Positions 38,993-48,084 of a stretch of DNA of 64,000 nt are shown here, piece by piece. The notes under the pieces are model-generated. The model had not been told where the DNA came from. It worked only from the letters and a program-made list of their open reading frames with translations, and searched no databases. Positions within the stretch are counted from its first letter, which is position 1. Every line of letters starts with the position of its first letter. A program made the translations under genes and the position numbers. Origin of the DNA: Pengzhenrongella sicca (lineage in GTDB: Bacteria; Actinomycetota; Actinomycetes; Actinomycetales; Cellulomonadaceae); assembly GCF_017569225.1 (NCBI RefSeq), contig NZ_CP071868.1, forward strand, positions 372,001 to 436,000. Direction: 5' to 3'.

Positions 38993-39667
38993 CTACAGGC
39001 GCGCGCGGCCGTCGGTGGGGTGATCCTCGGGGAAGTCGCCCGTGACGAGGTACACCATCCGGCGGGCGACGGAGACGGCGTGGTCGCCGAACCGCTCGAA
39101 GTACCGGCTCAGCAGCGCCGTGTCGACCGTCTGCTGCGCCGTGCCGTTCCAGTGCCCGCCGAGCAGCGCGGTGAAGTTGTCCTCGTGCAGGGCGTCGAGC
39201 CGGTCGTCGTCCTCCTCGATGCTCTTCGCGAGGTCGATGTCGCGCGTCTCGATCAGCGCCGTCGTGCGCTGCGCGACGCGGGTGGCGGCGATGTGCATGT
39301 CGGCGAACGTGCCCGAGATCGCCTGCGGCACCGCCGGGTTCGGGTAGGTCCGGCGCGAGAACTCGGCGACGTGCCGCGCGAGGTCCCCCATCCGCTCGAG
39401 CGACGAGCTGATCCGCAGGGCAGTCACGATCACGCGCAGGTCGGTCGCGACCGGCGCCTGCTGCGCGAGCAGGTGCACGCAGCGCGTGTCCAGGTCCCGC
39501 TCGAACGCGTCGATCGCCTCGTCAGCCACGATGACCGTCTCCGCGAGGTGCAGGTCGGCGGTCAGGAGTGCCGTCCCGGCGTTGCTGATCGCGATCTCAA
39601 CCTGGCGGCTCATCTCGGCCAGGTCGGACCCGACCTGCTTGAGCTCAGCCTCAAAAATCTCTCGCAT
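38993..39667 (-). CDS. phoU: Phosphate-signalling protein PhoU
   Basis: A 224-residue all-helical protein with two PhoU repeats (about 10-100 and 118-205, each with an ERMGDLA / ERFGDHA metal-binding motif). It links Pst transporter activity to the SenX3 kinase and represses the Pho response in phosphate-rich conditions. The ATG is at 39667. It is divergent from senX3, with PHO-box-like repeats upstream on its own strand. Confidence 0.96.
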   Translation of the reverse strand: MREIFEAELKQVGSDLAEMSRQVEIAISNAGTALLTADLHLAETVIVADEAIDAFERDLDTRCVHLLAQQAPVATDLRVIVTALRISSSLERMGDLARHVAEFSRRTYPNPAVPQAISGTFADMHIAATRVAQRTTALIETRDIDLAKSIEEDDDRLDALHEDNFTALLGGHWNGTAQQTVDTALLSRYFERFGDHAVSVARRMVYLVTGDFPEDHPTDGRARL

Positions 39668-39710
39668 GTGTCAACCTCTTCTCGACTTTTGACCCAGCCT
39701 CGCACTGCGG

Positions 39711-39739
39711 GATGAACGCAGTCCCGACCATAGATGAAC
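39711..39739 (-). promoter_or_regulatory. PHO-box-like repeats upstream of phoU
   Basis: On the minus strand GTTCATC occurs at 39739-39733 and 39717-39711, exactly 22 bp apart, with a degenerate unit (GTCGGGA) in the middle 11-bp phase. This matches the 11-bp direct-repeat layout of actinobacterial PHO boxes bound by PhoP/RegX3. Confidence 0.6.
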
Positions 39740-39797
39740 ACTCAGGGGCGCGACCGGTGGCGCCCCGTCGCAGACCATCGACGCCCGTGCGCAACCG

Positions 39798-39803
39798 TAG
39801 TCT
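39798..39803 (+). promoter_or_regulatory. -10-like hexamer 6 nt before senX3
   Basis: TAGTCT, 6 nt, then GTG at 39810; leaderless geometry. Confidence 0.5.
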
Positions 39804-39809
39804 GACAGA

Positions 39810-40976
39810 GTGAACGGATCTGGCATTGTGACCGCTGGCCTGCTTGGGCTGCTCGTCGGGCTCGCCGCGAGCTTCGCTTTCCGGTACAGCGAACGGGCGC
39901 AGCACCGCATACCCGCGCGACCCGAGCCGGAGCTCGACGAGGGCCTCGTGCGAGTGCTCAGCGTCCTGCGCTCGGCGGTCGTGGTGCTCGGCGTCGATGA
40001 CCGGGTCCTGCGCGCGAGCGCGCCCGCCTACGCCTTCGGCGTCGTCCGGGACGGCGCGATCGCCGACCCCTCGATCCTGCGGCTCATCGCGGAGGTGCGG
40101 CGGACGGGCGAGATCCGGGACGAGGAGCTCGAGCTGCCCCGCGGCCCCGTCGGGCGCGGCACGCTCATGGTGCAGGTGCGCATCGCGAGGGTGAGCCCCA
40201 CGCTGCTGCTCCTGCTCGCCGAGGATCGCACCGAGGCGCGCCGGCTCGAGGCGATCCGCCGCGACTTCGTCGTGAACGTCTCGCACGAGCTCAAGACGCC
40301 CGTCGGCGCGCTCGCGCTGCTCGCCGAGACGGTCGAGGCCGCGGCAGACGACCCCGTCGCGGTGCGCCGGTTCGCGGGACGGATGCAGAAGGAGTCGACC
40401 CGGCTCTCGGCCCTCGTGCACGAGATCATCGAGCTGTCCCGGCTGCAGGTGCACGGCGGCGTCGGCGCGCTCGCGCTGGTCGACATCGACGCGGTGGTCG
40501 CTGAGGCAGTGGACCGGGCGCGCACCACGGCGGCGGCGAAGCTGATCTCGATCGACGCGGGCGGCGACAGCGGCGCGCAGGTCTACGGCGGCCACGCGAT
40601 GCTCGTGACGGCCGTGCGGAACCTGCTCGACAACGCGGTCGCCTACTCCGGCCCCGGGACGCACGTCGGGGTCGGGGTCCGGTGCGAGGGGGACCTCGTC
40701 GAGATCGCCGTCGTCGACCACGGGATCGGCATCTCGCCCGACGAGCAGCGGCGGGTGTTCGAACGGTTCTACCGGGTCGATCCCGCGCGTTCGCGCGACA
40801 CCGGCGGCACGGGGCTCGGCCTGAGTATCGTCAAGCACGTCGTGGCCGACCACGGCGGCGACGTCGTGATCTGGTCGAAGCCCGGACGCGGATCGACGTT
40901 CACCCTCCGACTGCCCGCTGCCAACCTGCCGCCCGGACCCCAGGCGTCGGCCCACACCCAGGAGGTACAGGCGTGA
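39810..40976 (+). CDS. senX3: Sensor histidine kinase SenX3
   Basis: A 388-residue membrane kinase for phosphate starvation. One N-terminal hydrophobic segment (about 5-25) is followed by a PAS-like domain (about 45-145), then HisKA with VNVSHELKTP (His159). The ATPase domain follows, with NLLDNAVAYS (N box), VVDHGIGISPDEQ (G1) and TGGTGLGLSIVKH (G2). A single short membrane anchor rather than two helices is typical enough of this family. The stop overlaps the regX3 start (GTGA). Confidence 0.94.
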   Translation: MNGSGIVTAGLLGLLVGLAASFAFRYSERAQHRIPARPEPELDEGLVRVLSVLRSAVVVLGVDDRVLRASAPAYAFGVVRDGAIADPSILRLIAEVRRTGEIRDEELELPRGPVGRGTLMVQVRIARVSPTLLLLLAEDRTEARRLEAIRRDFVVNVSHELKTPVGALALLAETVEAAADDPVAVRRFAGRMQKESTRLSALVHEIIELSRLQVHGGVGALALVDIDAVVAEAVDRARTTAAAKLISIDAGGDSGAQVYGGHAMLVTAVRNLLDNAVAYSGPGTHVGVGVRCEGDLVEIAVVDHGIGISPDEQRRVFERFYRVDPARSRDTGGTGLGLSIVKHVVADHGGDVVIWSKPGRGSTFTLRLPAANLPPGPQASAHTQEVQA

Positions 40977-41671
40977 CCCGCATCCTGCTCGTCGAGGACG
41001 AAGAGTCGTACCGCGACCCCCTGACCTATCAGCTGATCAAGGACGGGTACGAGGTCGCGACCGCCGCGACCGGCCCGGAGGCGCTCGCCGAGTACGATCG
41101 GGGCGGCGCCGACCTCGTGCTGCTCGACCTCATGCTGCCGGGCCTGTCCGGCACCGAGGTGTGCCGCCAGCTGCGCGCGCGCGGCGACGTGCCGGTCATC
41201 ATGCTCACCGCGAAGGACGGCGAGATCGACAAGGTCGTCGGCCTCGAGCTGGGCGCCGACGACTACGTGACGAAGCCGTACTCCTACCGTGAGCTCGTCG
41301 CGCGGGTGCGCGCGGTGCTGCGCCGCCGCCAGGGCGCGCCGGAGCTCGAGGACGACGACGCGACGCTGCAGGTGGGCCGCGTCCGGATGGACGTGGACGG
41401 GCACACGGTCGAGGTCGGGGGCACGCGCGTCGCGCTGCCGCTGAAGGAGTTCGAGCTGCTCGAGCTGTTCCTGCGCAACGCGGGCCGGGTGCTCACCCGC
41501 ACGCAGCTGATCGACCGCGTGTGGGGGTCGGACTACGTAGGCGACACGAAGACGCTCGACGTGCACGTCAAGCGGGTCCGGGCGAAGATCGAGCCGGATC
41601 CGGGCAGCCCGCAGGTCCTGCTCACCATCCGCGGGCTCGGCTACAAGATGATGGACGACGCCGCCTCGTGA
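40973..41671 (+). CDS. regX3: Response regulator RegX3
   Basis: A 232-residue OmpR-type regulator, the partner of SenX3 that switches on Pho genes. The receiver domain (1-118) has Asp52 in LVLLDLMLPG and the conserved Lys in DDYVTKPYSY. The C-terminal winged helix (about 135-230) includes LPLKEFELLELFLRNAGRVLTR and VHVKRVRAKIE. GTG at 40973 is coupled to senX3. The pst operon with repeats of the PHO-box type follows directly. Confidence 0.96.
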   Translation: MTRILLVEDEESYRDPLTYQLIKDGYEVATAATGPEALAEYDRGGADLVLLDLMLPGLSGTEVCRQLRARGDVPVIMLTAKDGEIDKVVGLELGADDYVTKPYSYRELVARVRAVLRRRQGAPELEDDDATLQVGRVRMDVDGHTVEVGGTRVALPLKEFELLELFLRNAGRVLTRTQLIDRVWGSDYVGDTKTLDVHVKRVRAKIEPDPGSPQVLLTIRGLGYKMMDDAAS

Positions 41672-41714
41672 CTCAGGCCGCACAGTGACGTGCGTCGCGT
41701 CCTGCCCGGCCGAT

Positions 41715-41780
41715 GGTCACCCATCGTTCACCGTGTGTTCATCCAGGGCGGACGACCTGGTCATCTGTCGTCCCTAGCGT
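41715..41780 (+). promoter_or_regulatory. PHO box array and promoter of pstSCAB
   Basis: Direct repeats in 11-bp phase: GGTCACC (41715), GTTCACC (41726), GTTCATC (41737), a degenerate unit (41748) and GGTCATC (41759). TAGCGT (41775-41780) is the likely -10. The position next to regX3 supports binding by phosphorylated RegX3 or PhoP. Confidence 0.8.
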
Positions 41781-41833
41781 CAGCGGTGGCCGGGCGCAAT
41801 CAGTGCGCGCGGACGACGACAGGACGGACCACT

Positions 41834-42955
41834 GTGAAGCTCTCCCTCCACCGCCGCGCCGGGGCGGTCGCCCTCGCGGGCGCCATGCTCATCTCCCTCG
41901 CCGCGTGCGGCTCGGATGACGCGACTGGCTCGGGCAGCACTGCGCCCGCCGACGATGCTTCCGCGGCCACCGAGCTGAGCGGCGACCTGAACGGCGCCGG
42001 TGCCAGCTCGCAGGAGTCGGCCATGGAGGCGTGGCGCGCCGGGTTCCAGTCCGTGAACCCCGACGTCAACGTGAACTACGACCCGGTCGGTTCGGGCGGC
42101 GGTCGCACCCAGTTCCTCGAGGGTGGCGTGCTGTTCGCCGGCTCGGACTCGGTGCTCAAGGACGAAGAGATCACGGAGTCGGCGACGACGTGCGTCGGCG
42201 GCCAGGCCATCGACCTCCCCGTATACATCAGCCCGATCGCCGTGATCTTCAACATCGAGGGCATCGACGAGCTGAACCTCTCGCCGGCCGTCATCGCGGG
42301 CATCTTCGACCAGAAGATCACCAACTGGAACGCTCCCGAGATCGCGGCCGACAACCCGGACGTGACGCTCCCCGACCTGGCGATCTCGCCGGTCAACCGC
42401 TCGGACGAGTCCGGCACCACGAACAACTTCACGGAGTACCTCGCCGCCACGGCGCCCGAGGCATGGCCGTACGAGGCCGACGGCGTCTGGCCGGTCGCCG
42501 GTGGGCAGGCCGCCCAGGGCACGTCGGGCGTCGTCCAGACCGTCCAGGGCGGTAACGGGACGGTCGGCTACGCCGACTCGTCCAAGGCGGGCGAGCTCGG
42601 CACCGCGATGATCAAGGTCGGCGACGAGTGGGTCGGCCACTCGCCCGAGGGTGCTGCGGCCGTCGTCGACGCGTCTCCGCGCGTCGAGGGTCGCGTGGAG
42701 AACGACATCGCGATCGAGCTCGACCGCACGACGACCGAGGCGGGTACCTACCCGCTCGTCCTGATCTCCTACGCGATCGCCTGCACGTCCTACGCGGACG
42801 AGGCTGACGCTGAGCTGGTCAAGGCGTTCCTCGGCTACATCGCGAGCGAAGAGGGACAGGCCGCCGCCGCGAGCGCCGCTGGCTCCGCGCCGATCTCGGA
42901 GGAGCTGCGCACGGACGTCGTCGCCGCGATCGACTCGATCACTGCGGGCGCCTGA
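41834..42955 (+). CDS. pstS: Phosphate-binding lipoprotein PstS
   Basis: High-affinity phosphate receptor of the Pst importer. It has 373 residues from the GTG at 41834. The signal peptide ends in the lipobox SLAAC with Cys25. The fold begins LSGDLNGAGASSQESAMEAW, and the phosphate-contact regions GSGGGRTQF and NRSDESGTTNNF are present. An upstream reading of 48 extra residues covers the PHO box and is rejected. It is followed by a 200-bp gap with a tandem repeat and a hairpin. Confidence 0.95.
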   Translation: MKLSLHRRAGAVALAGAMLISLAACGSDDATGSGSTAPADDASAATELSGDLNGAGASSQESAMEAWRAGFQSVNPDVNVNYDPVGSGGGRTQFLEGGVLFAGSDSVLKDEEITESATTCVGGQAIDLPVYISPIAVIFNIEGIDELNLSPAVIAGIFDQKITNWNAPEIAADNPDVTLPDLAISPVNRSDESGTTNNFTEYLAATAPEAWPYEADGVWPVAGGQAAQGTSGVVQTVQGGNGTVGYADSSKAGELGTAMIKVGDEWVGHSPEGAAAVVDASPRVEGRVENDIAIELDRTTTEAGTYPLVLISYAIACTSYADEADAELVKAFLGYIASEEGQAAAASAAGSAPISEELRTDVVAAIDSITAGA

Positions 42956-42960
42956 CCCAC

Positions 42961-43031
42961 CAGCAGGTAGCAGTCCAGCAGGTAGCAGTCCGGTAGGTAG
43001 CAGTGCAGCACGTAGCAGTCCAGCACGTAGC
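42961..43031 (+). repeat. 15-bp tandem repeat, 4.7 copies, non-coding
   Basis: The unit CAGCAGGTAGCAGTC starts at 42961, 42976, 42991, 43006 and 43021 (last copy partial) with few substitutions. It begins 5 bp after the pstS stop codon. Confidence 0.95.
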
Positions 43032-43037
43032 TAGACC

Positions 43038-43076
43038 GGGGGCCGGCCCCGCCCACGACGGGCGGGGCCGGGCCCC
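43038..43076 (+). terminator. GC hairpin between pstS and pstC
   Basis: A 10-bp stem (43045-43054 with 43060-43069) continues with 2 more pairs, one mismatch and 4 more pairs. There is no T run; it is probably a partial terminator or mRNA-stabilising structure within the operon. Confidence 0.7.
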
Positions 43077-43155
43077 ACAGGTCTGACCCGGTGACAGCGT
43101 CTCCGGTTCGGCCGTAGCCTCTTTTCCACATCCGAACGCCTCACCCGGAGAACAC

Positions 43156-44154
43156 GTGACGACCAGCACGAGTCTCAAGCCACCGGCCCCGGTGCCGCCG
43201 GTCGACCCGGCGCCGCGGCGCCGCTCGATGGAAGGCGCCGCCGGAAAAGCCTTCCGTTGGGCCGCAACCGGCGCGGGCGCGCTGATCCTGGTGGTCCTGG
43301 CGGCCGTCGCGCTGTTCCTGATCCTGCGCGCGTGGCCAGCGATGACGACCCGCGCCAGCGTGCTGTCCGACGAGATCAGCTGGTTCCCGGACGGCAAGAA
43401 CCTGCTCCAGTTCGTGGGCCCGCTCGTGTTCGGCACCCTGCTCTCGGCGACGATCGCGCTCGTCATCTCGATGCCGGTGTCGATCGGCATCTCGCTGTTC
43501 ATCTCGCACTACGCGCCGCGGCGGCTGGCGAACAGCCTCGGCTACGTGATCGACCTGCTCGCCGCGATCCCGAGCGTCGTCTACGGCCTCTGGGGCGGCC
43601 TCTGGCTCGTGCCGCTGCTCTCGCCGGTGTGGACCTGGCTGTCCGACACGCTCGGCTTCATCCCGCTCTTCTCCGGGCCTGCCTCGGACCCGCCCCGCGT
43701 CATCCTCACCGTCGGCATCGTGCTCGCCGTGATGATCCTGCCGATCATCACCGCCGTGTGCCGCGAGGTGTTCCTCCAGGTGCCGAAGCTGCACGAGGAG
43801 GCCGCGCTCGCCCTCGGCGCGACGCGGTGGGAGATGGTCCGGATGTCGGTGCTCCCGTTCGGGCGGCCCGGCATCATCTCGGCCGCGATGCTCGGCCTCG
43901 GCCGGGCCCTCGGCGAGACGATGGCCGTGCTGATGATCCTGTCGCCCGGAGCCCTCTACTCCTTCGCGCTCCTGAAGGTCGGCCAGCACCAGACCATCGC
44001 CGCGAACATCGCCCTGCAGTTCCCCGAGGCGGATCCGCTCGGGGTCAGCACGCTCATCGCGACGGGCCTCGCGCTCTTCGTCATCACCCTCGCGGTGAAC
44101 ATGGCTGCGCGCGCGATCGTCGCGCGCCGCAAGGACTTCTCGGGGGCGAACTGA
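43156..44154 (+). CDS. pstC: Phosphate ABC transporter permease PstC
   Basis: A 332-residue inner-membrane permease with about six transmembrane helices (first near 32-56). The permease coupling motif EEAALALGATRWEMVRMSVLPFG is present, and GRALGETMAVLMI is typical of PstC. It starts at a GTG. The gap to pstA is 1 bp. Confidence 0.95.
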   Translation: MTTSTSLKPPAPVPPVDPAPRRRSMEGAAGKAFRWAATGAGALILVVLAAVALFLILRAWPAMTTRASVLSDEISWFPDGKNLLQFVGPLVFGTLLSATIALVISMPVSIGISLFISHYAPRRLANSLGYVIDLLAAIPSVVYGLWGGLWLVPLLSPVWTWLSDTLGFIPLFSGPASDPPRVILTVGIVLAVMILPIITAVCREVFLQVPKLHEEAALALGATRWEMVRMSVLPFGRPGIISAAMLGLGRALGETMAVLMILSPGALYSFALLKVGQHQTIAANIALQFPEADPLGVSTLIATGLALFVITLAVNMAARAIVARRKDFSGAN

Positions 44155-44155
44155 C

Positions 44156-45127
44156 ATGACCACACTCAGTGCAGGCTCGGCCGCCGGGGGCGGCCTCGAC
44201 CCGAGCGAGAGCACGCGCGTCATGCTCGCCGGGACCGATCGCCGGCGGCGGGTCACCGACCGCATGATGACCGGCCTCGTGTACGTGGCCTTCGGCCTCG
44301 CCCTGGTCCCGCTGATCTCGGTGTCGTGGACCGTCATCGCCAACGGGATCGAGCGGCTGACGCCGTACTTCCTGACGGTGTCGATGCGTGGTGTGTTCGG
44401 CGGCATGGACTCCGGCGGCATCTACCACGCCATCATCGGCACGCTCCTGATCACGGGCCTCGCGGCGATCATCTCGGTCCCGATCGGGCTGCTGACCGCG
44501 ATCTATATCGCCGAGTACGGCCGCGGACGGCTCGCCCGCGCGGTCACGTTCTTCGTCGACGTGATGACCGGAATCCCGTCCATCGTCGCCGGCCTGTTCG
44601 CGTACGCGCTCTTCGCGGTCGTCTTTGGGCCGGGCGTGCGGTTCGGCGTCGTCGGGGCGGTCGCCCTGTCGGTGCTGATGATCCCCGTCGTCGTCCGCTC
44701 GTGCGAGGAAATGCTGCGACTCGTGCCCAACGAGCTGCGGGAGGCCGCCTACGCGCTGGGCGTGCCGAAGTACCTCACCATCATCAAGGTCGTGCTGCGG
44801 ACGGCGATCGCCGGCCTCGGCACCGGCATCATGCTGGCGGTCGCTCGGGTGATCGGGGAGACCGCGCCGCTGCTCATCACGGTCGGGGTGATCGACTCGA
44901 TCAACTTCAACGTGTTCCAGGGCCGCATGATGACCCTGCCCGTCTACGTCTACCGGCAGTACAGCCAGGGTCTGGTGCCCTGCAACGACCCGGCCGCGAT
45001 CTGCATCCCGACGATCAACTACGACCGCGCCTGGGCCGCTGCCCTGACGCTGATCCTGATCGTCATGCTGCTCAACCTCGCGGGCCGGCTCATCACACGC
45101 CTGTTCGCCCCTAAGGCGCTGCGCTGA
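44156..45127 (+). CDS. pstA: Phosphate ABC transporter permease PstA
   Basis: A 323-residue permease pairing with PstC. Six helices start near residue 40. The coupling region [23 protein letters not shown] and [16 protein letters not shown] are diagnostic. It starts at an ATG directly after the pstC stop. A Gly/Ser-rich N-terminal tail of about 30 residues is cytoplasmic. Confidence 0.95.
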   Translation: MTTLSAGSAAGGGLDPSESTRVMLAGTDRRRRVTDRMMTGLVYVAFGLALVPLISVSWTVIANGIERLTPYFLTVSMRGVFGGMDSGGIYHAIIGTLLITGLAAIISVPIGLLTAIYIAEYGRGRLARAVTFFVDVMTGIPSIVAGLFAYALFAVVFGPGVRFGVVGAVALSVLMIPVVVRSCEEMLRLVPNELREAAYALGVPKYLTIIKVVLRTAIAGLGTGIMLAVARVIGETAPLLITVGVIDSINFNVFQGRMMTLPVYVYRQYSQGLVPCNDPAAICIPTINYDRAWAAALTLILIVMLLNLAGRLITRLFAPKALR

Positions 45128-45180
45128 CTCGCTCGCCCCACCGACAAACGATCAGCCCCGACGTAGAACAGAAGGACACC

Positions 45181-45960
45181 GTGGCCAAGCGCATCGATGT
45201 GAAAGACCTGAACATCTACTACAGCGACTTCCTCGCTGTCGCCGACGTGAACGTGAACATCGAGCCCAACTCGGTCACCGCGTTCATCGGCCCCTCGGGC
45301 TGCGGCAAGTCGACGTTCCTGCGCACGCTGAACCGGATGCACGAGGTGATCCCGGGCGCGCGCGTCGTCGGGAAGGTGGCCATGGACGGCGTCGACCTCT
45401 ACGGCGACGGCGTCGACCCCGTGGCCGTGCGTCGGTCGGTGGGCATGGTGTTCCAGCGACCGAACCCTTTCCCGACCATGTCGATCGCCGAGAACGTTCT
45501 TGCCGGAGTGCGGCTGAACAACCGGCGGATCTCCAAGTCGGACGCCGAGAGCCTCGTCGAGTCGTCCCTGAAGGGCGCCAACCTCTGGAACGAGGTCAAG
45601 GACCGGCTCGGCCGGCCCGGGTCGTCCCTGTCGGGCGGCCAGCAGCAGCGGCTGTGCATCGCCCGGGCGATGGCGGTCAAGCCCCAGGTCCTGCTCATGG
45701 ACGAGCCGTGCTCCGCGCTCGACCCCATCTCGACCCTCGCCATCGAGGACCTGATCTCCGAGCTCAAGGCGAACTACACGATCGTCATCGTGACGCACAA
45801 CATGCAGCAGGCGGCCCGCGTCTCCGACCGCACCGCGTTCTTCAACATCGCGGGCACCGGCCTGCCGGGCCGGCTGATCGAGGTCGACGCGACCACCACG
45901 ATGTTCTCGTCGCCGCGCGAGCGCGCGACGGAGGACTACATCTCCGGCCGCTTCGGCTGA
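45181..45960 (+). CDS. pstB: Phosphate ABC transporter ATP-binding protein PstB
   Basis: A 259-residue ATPase. Walker [10 protein letters not shown] is at 37-45. The PstB-specific [13 protein letters not shown] is present, as are the signature [14 protein letters not shown], Walker [14 protein letters not shown] and the switch [17 protein letters not shown] start with GAAGGA 6 nt upstream. It ends the pst operon. Confidence 0.97.
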   Translation: MAKRIDVKDLNIYYSDFLAVADVNVNIEPNSVTAFIGPSGCGKSTFLRTLNRMHEVIPGARVVGKVAMDGVDLYGDGVDPVAVRRSVGMVFQRPNPFPTMSIAENVLAGVRLNNRRISKSDAESLVESSLKGANLWNEVKDRLGRPGSSLSGGQQQRLCIARAMAVKPQVLLMDEPCSALDPISTLAIEDLISELKANYTIVIVTHNMQQAARVSDRTAFFNIAGTGLPGRLIEVDATTTMFSSPRERATEDYISGRFG

Positions 45961-45972
45961 GCAGCCCGGCTC

Positions 45973-46000
45973 ACTCGGCCGGCTGTTCGCCCGGCCGAGT
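45973..46000. terminator. Hairpin between pstB and the lipoprotein gene
   Basis: A 10-bp perfect stem ACTCGGCCGG/CCGGCCGAGT (45973-45982 with 45991-46000) between convergent genes. Confidence 0.75.
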
Positions 46001-46008
46001 TCGCCCGG

Positions 46009-46494
46009 CTAGCTCGGGTCGGCCGTCGGAACGAGCGTCGCGTACTCGGTCAGGGTGCCGTCCAGCACCGGGATGCTGAGCTGCTCGCTGCCCCCCTCGG
46101 GCGTCGAGATCGTCACGGGTAGCACGCCGCCCGGCGGCACGGCGACGGCGTCGAGCGTGAGCGGGTCGTCCTCGTCGGTGCCGAGGAGCACCGTGGCCCC
46201 GGCGGGCACGCGCACGGTGGCCTCTTGCGCGCCGTCGGCGGCGACGGAGACCACGAGGGCGGCGTCGCCCCGGTTCGTCAGCCCGCCGATGAGCGCCCCC
46301 GGCTCGCCCTCGGCCGCCGTGATGATCAGCAGGTTCTCCGCGGTGAGGGAGGAGCCGAGCTCCAGGCGGACGCCGTCCGACGCGGCGTACGGACGCGTCG
46401 TCGTGATGGGGTTCGCGGCGGAGCAGCCGGCGGTCACGCCGATCAGCACGAGGGCTGCTGCAGCGGCGAACCTGGACGATCGGGCGGTGGCCAC
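46009..46494 (-). CDS. Putative lipoprotein of unknown function
   Basis: A 161-residue exported lipoprotein. The signal peptide ends in VTAGC with Cys24. The mature part, from TRPYAASDGVRLELG, is a beta-rich domain resembling small Ig-like or copper-chaperone-like folds, without metal-binding His or Met clusters. Related proteins of this length occur in Cellulomonas-type genomes upstream of carD, from memory. It starts at a GTG at 46494. A TATGAT -10-like box lies on its strand at 46562-46567. Function is unknown. Confidence 0.7.
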   Translation of the reverse strand: MATARSSRFAAAAALVLIGVTAGCSAANPITTTRPYAASDGVRLELGSSLTAENLLIITAAEGEPGALIGGLTNRGDAALVVSVAADGAQEATVRVPAGATVLLGTDEDDPLTLDAVAVPPGGVLPVTISTPEGGSEQLSIPVLDGTLTEYATLVPTADPS

Positions 46495-46654
46495 GGGGAC
46501 TCCTCAGGGGTGACAAATTGGTCATCGGGGACCCGAGCACCGCTCGGCCCGCCCAGGGGCTATCATAGTGGTCCAGGTCACGTGACGGTCAGGTCATGGC
46601 TGTGACCTGCAGCGATGTGGTAGGTCCACGCTTCGTCGCAGGTCTGCGCCGTGG

Positions 46655-46660
46655 TAAGAT
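46655..46660 (+). promoter_or_regulatory. Putative carD -10 element
   Basis: TAAGAT preceded by GTGG, with a 28-nt leader and a GAAAGGGGA ribosome site before the ATG. The -35 is not convincing. Confidence 0.5.
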
Positions 46661-46688
46661 AGAGCCCCGCGAAAGGGGACATCTACAG

Positions 46689-47171
46689 ATGACTTTCACT
46701 GTTGGGGAGACGGTTGTCTACCCGCACCACGGCGCCGCACTCATCGAAGAGATCAAGACCCGGACGATCCGTGGCGAAGACAAGGTGTACCTCAAGCTCA
46801 AGGTCGCCCAGGGCGATCTGACGATCGAGGTGCCCGCCGAGAACATCGACCTCGTGGGTGTCCGCGACGTGGTCGGCCAGGAGGGGCTCGAGAAGGTCTT
46901 CGACGTCCTCCGGGCGCCGTACACCGAAGAGCCGACCAACTGGTCGCGTCGGTACAAGGCCAACCTCGAGAAGCTCGCCTCGGGCGATGTCATCAAGGTT
47001 GCCGAGGTCGTTCGCGACCTCTCGCGTCGGGACGCGGATCGCGGCCTGTCGGCCGGCGAGAAGCGCATGCTCGCCAAGGCGCGGCAGATCCTGGTCTCCG
47101 AGCTCGCGCTCGCCGAGCACACCGAAGAGGACAAGGCTGCCGCCATCCTCGACGAGGTCCTCGCTTCCTGA
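46689..47171 (+). CDS. carD: RNA-polymerase-binding transcription regulator CarD
   Basis: A 160-residue activator that stabilises the open complex, mainly at rRNA promoters. The N-terminal Tudor-like RNAP-interaction domain ([20 protein letters not shown]...) and the C-terminal helical DNA-binding domain (with [18 protein letters not shown] and [20 protein letters not shown]) are both complete. ATG 46689 is chosen over a 31-codon longer reading by the ribosome site and family N-terminus. carD-ispD-ispF is a conserved order. Confidence 0.97.
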   Translation: MTFTVGETVVYPHHGAALIEEIKTRTIRGEDKVYLKLKVAQGDLTIEVPAENIDLVGVRDVVGQEGLEKVFDVLRAPYTEEPTNWSRRYKANLEKLASGDVIKVAEVVRDLSRRDADRGLSAGEKRMLAKARQILVSELALAEHTEEDKAAAILDEVLAS

Positions 47172-47190
47172 CCATGCATCACACTGTCCC

Positions 47191-47225
47191 TCGGGCGCCG
47201 CACCCCTGCTGGGGTCGGCGCCCGA
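47191..47225 (+). terminator. Terminator hairpin after carD
   Basis: A 10-bp outer stem TCGGGCGCCG/CGGCGCCCGA encloses a second CCCC/GGGG stem with a TGCT loop. Confidence 0.75.
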
Positions 47226-47271
47226 CCGATGTCGGGGCACCGTCCGGTCGTCCACGACGAGCGGGCCGGCG

Positions 47272-48084
47272 ATGACGACGGCCGTCCCCCGGACCGCCGC
47301 GGTGCTGACCGCCGCGGGCAGCGGCAGCCGCTTCGGCGCGGCCGTGCCGAAGGCCCTGGTGCTGCTCGAGGGCCTGCCGCTCGTCGCGCACGCCGCGCGG
47401 CGCCTGGCGGAGTCCGGCGTCGTCGACCTCATCGTCGTCACCGCCCCTGAGGCATTCCTCGCGGAGTTCCGATCGGTCGTCGGTCGCTCCGTGCTCCGCT
47501 CGTCGGGTCTGAGCGAGCGGCCCGAATCCGCGGGGGTCCCGGTGCTGCTGACGGCGGGCGGCGCGAGCCGGCAGGCGTCGGTCGGCGCCGCGCTGGCCAT
47601 GCTGCCGCCGTCGATCGAGGTCGTCCTCGTGCACGACGCCGCGCGCCCGCTCGCCCCGGCCGCGCTGGTCGCGCGAGTGGCAGCTGCGGTGCGCGCCGGT
47701 CACGGCGCGGTCATCCCCGGCGCGGCGGTGACCGACACGATCGTTCAGGTCGGCTCCGACGGCGACCCCGCGGTCGTGGCGAACCCCGACCGCTCCGCGT
47801 TGCGCATCGTTCAGACGCCCCAGGGCTTCGACCGCGCGCTCCTGGACCGCGCGCACGCGGCCGCCGCGCACCGCGCCGTCGACGAGGCCGCCGCCGCCAC
47901 CGACGACGCGTCCCTCGTGGCAGCGCTCGGGGAGCAGGTGCATGTCGTGCCCGGCGACCCCGATGCCTTCAAGATCACCGCGCCCCGGGACCTGGAGCTC
48001 GCCCAGCTCGCGCTCCGCGCGGGATTGATCCGGACCAGCGCGATCCGGCCCAGCAGAACAACGAGATCAGGAGGGACCGCGTGA
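47272..48084 (+). CDS. ispD: 2-C-methyl-D-erythritol 4-phosphate cytidylyltransferase
   Basis: Third step of the MEP isoprenoid pathway: CTP plus MEP to CDP-ME. It has 270 residues from ATG 47272. The nucleotide loop [15 protein letters not shown] and PKAL begin the fold; [12 protein letters not shown] and [11 protein letters not shown] are typical. It overlaps ispF by 4 bp. It is slightly longer than E. coli IspD owing to an inserted Ser/Arg-rich loop (about residues 68-88) and a 15-residue C-terminal tail. Confidence 0.95.
   Translation: MTTAVPRTAAVLTAAGSGSRFGAAVPKALVLLEGLPLVAHAARRLAESGVVDLIVVTAPEAFLAEFRSVVGRSVLRSSGLSERPESAGVPVLLTAGGASRQASVGAALAMLPPSIEVVLVHDAARPLAPAALVARVAAAVRAGHGAVIPGAAVTDTIVQVGSDGDPAVVANPDRSALRIVQTPQGFDRALLDRAHAAAAHRAVDEAAAATDDASLVAALGEQVHVVPGDPDAFKITAPRDLELAQLALRAGLIRTSAIRPSRTTRSGGTA

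Noticed and set aside
42961-43031. CRISPR-like array between pstS and pstC
   Set aside because: The units are contiguous 15-bp repeats without spacers and there are no cas genes, so it is a minisatellite.
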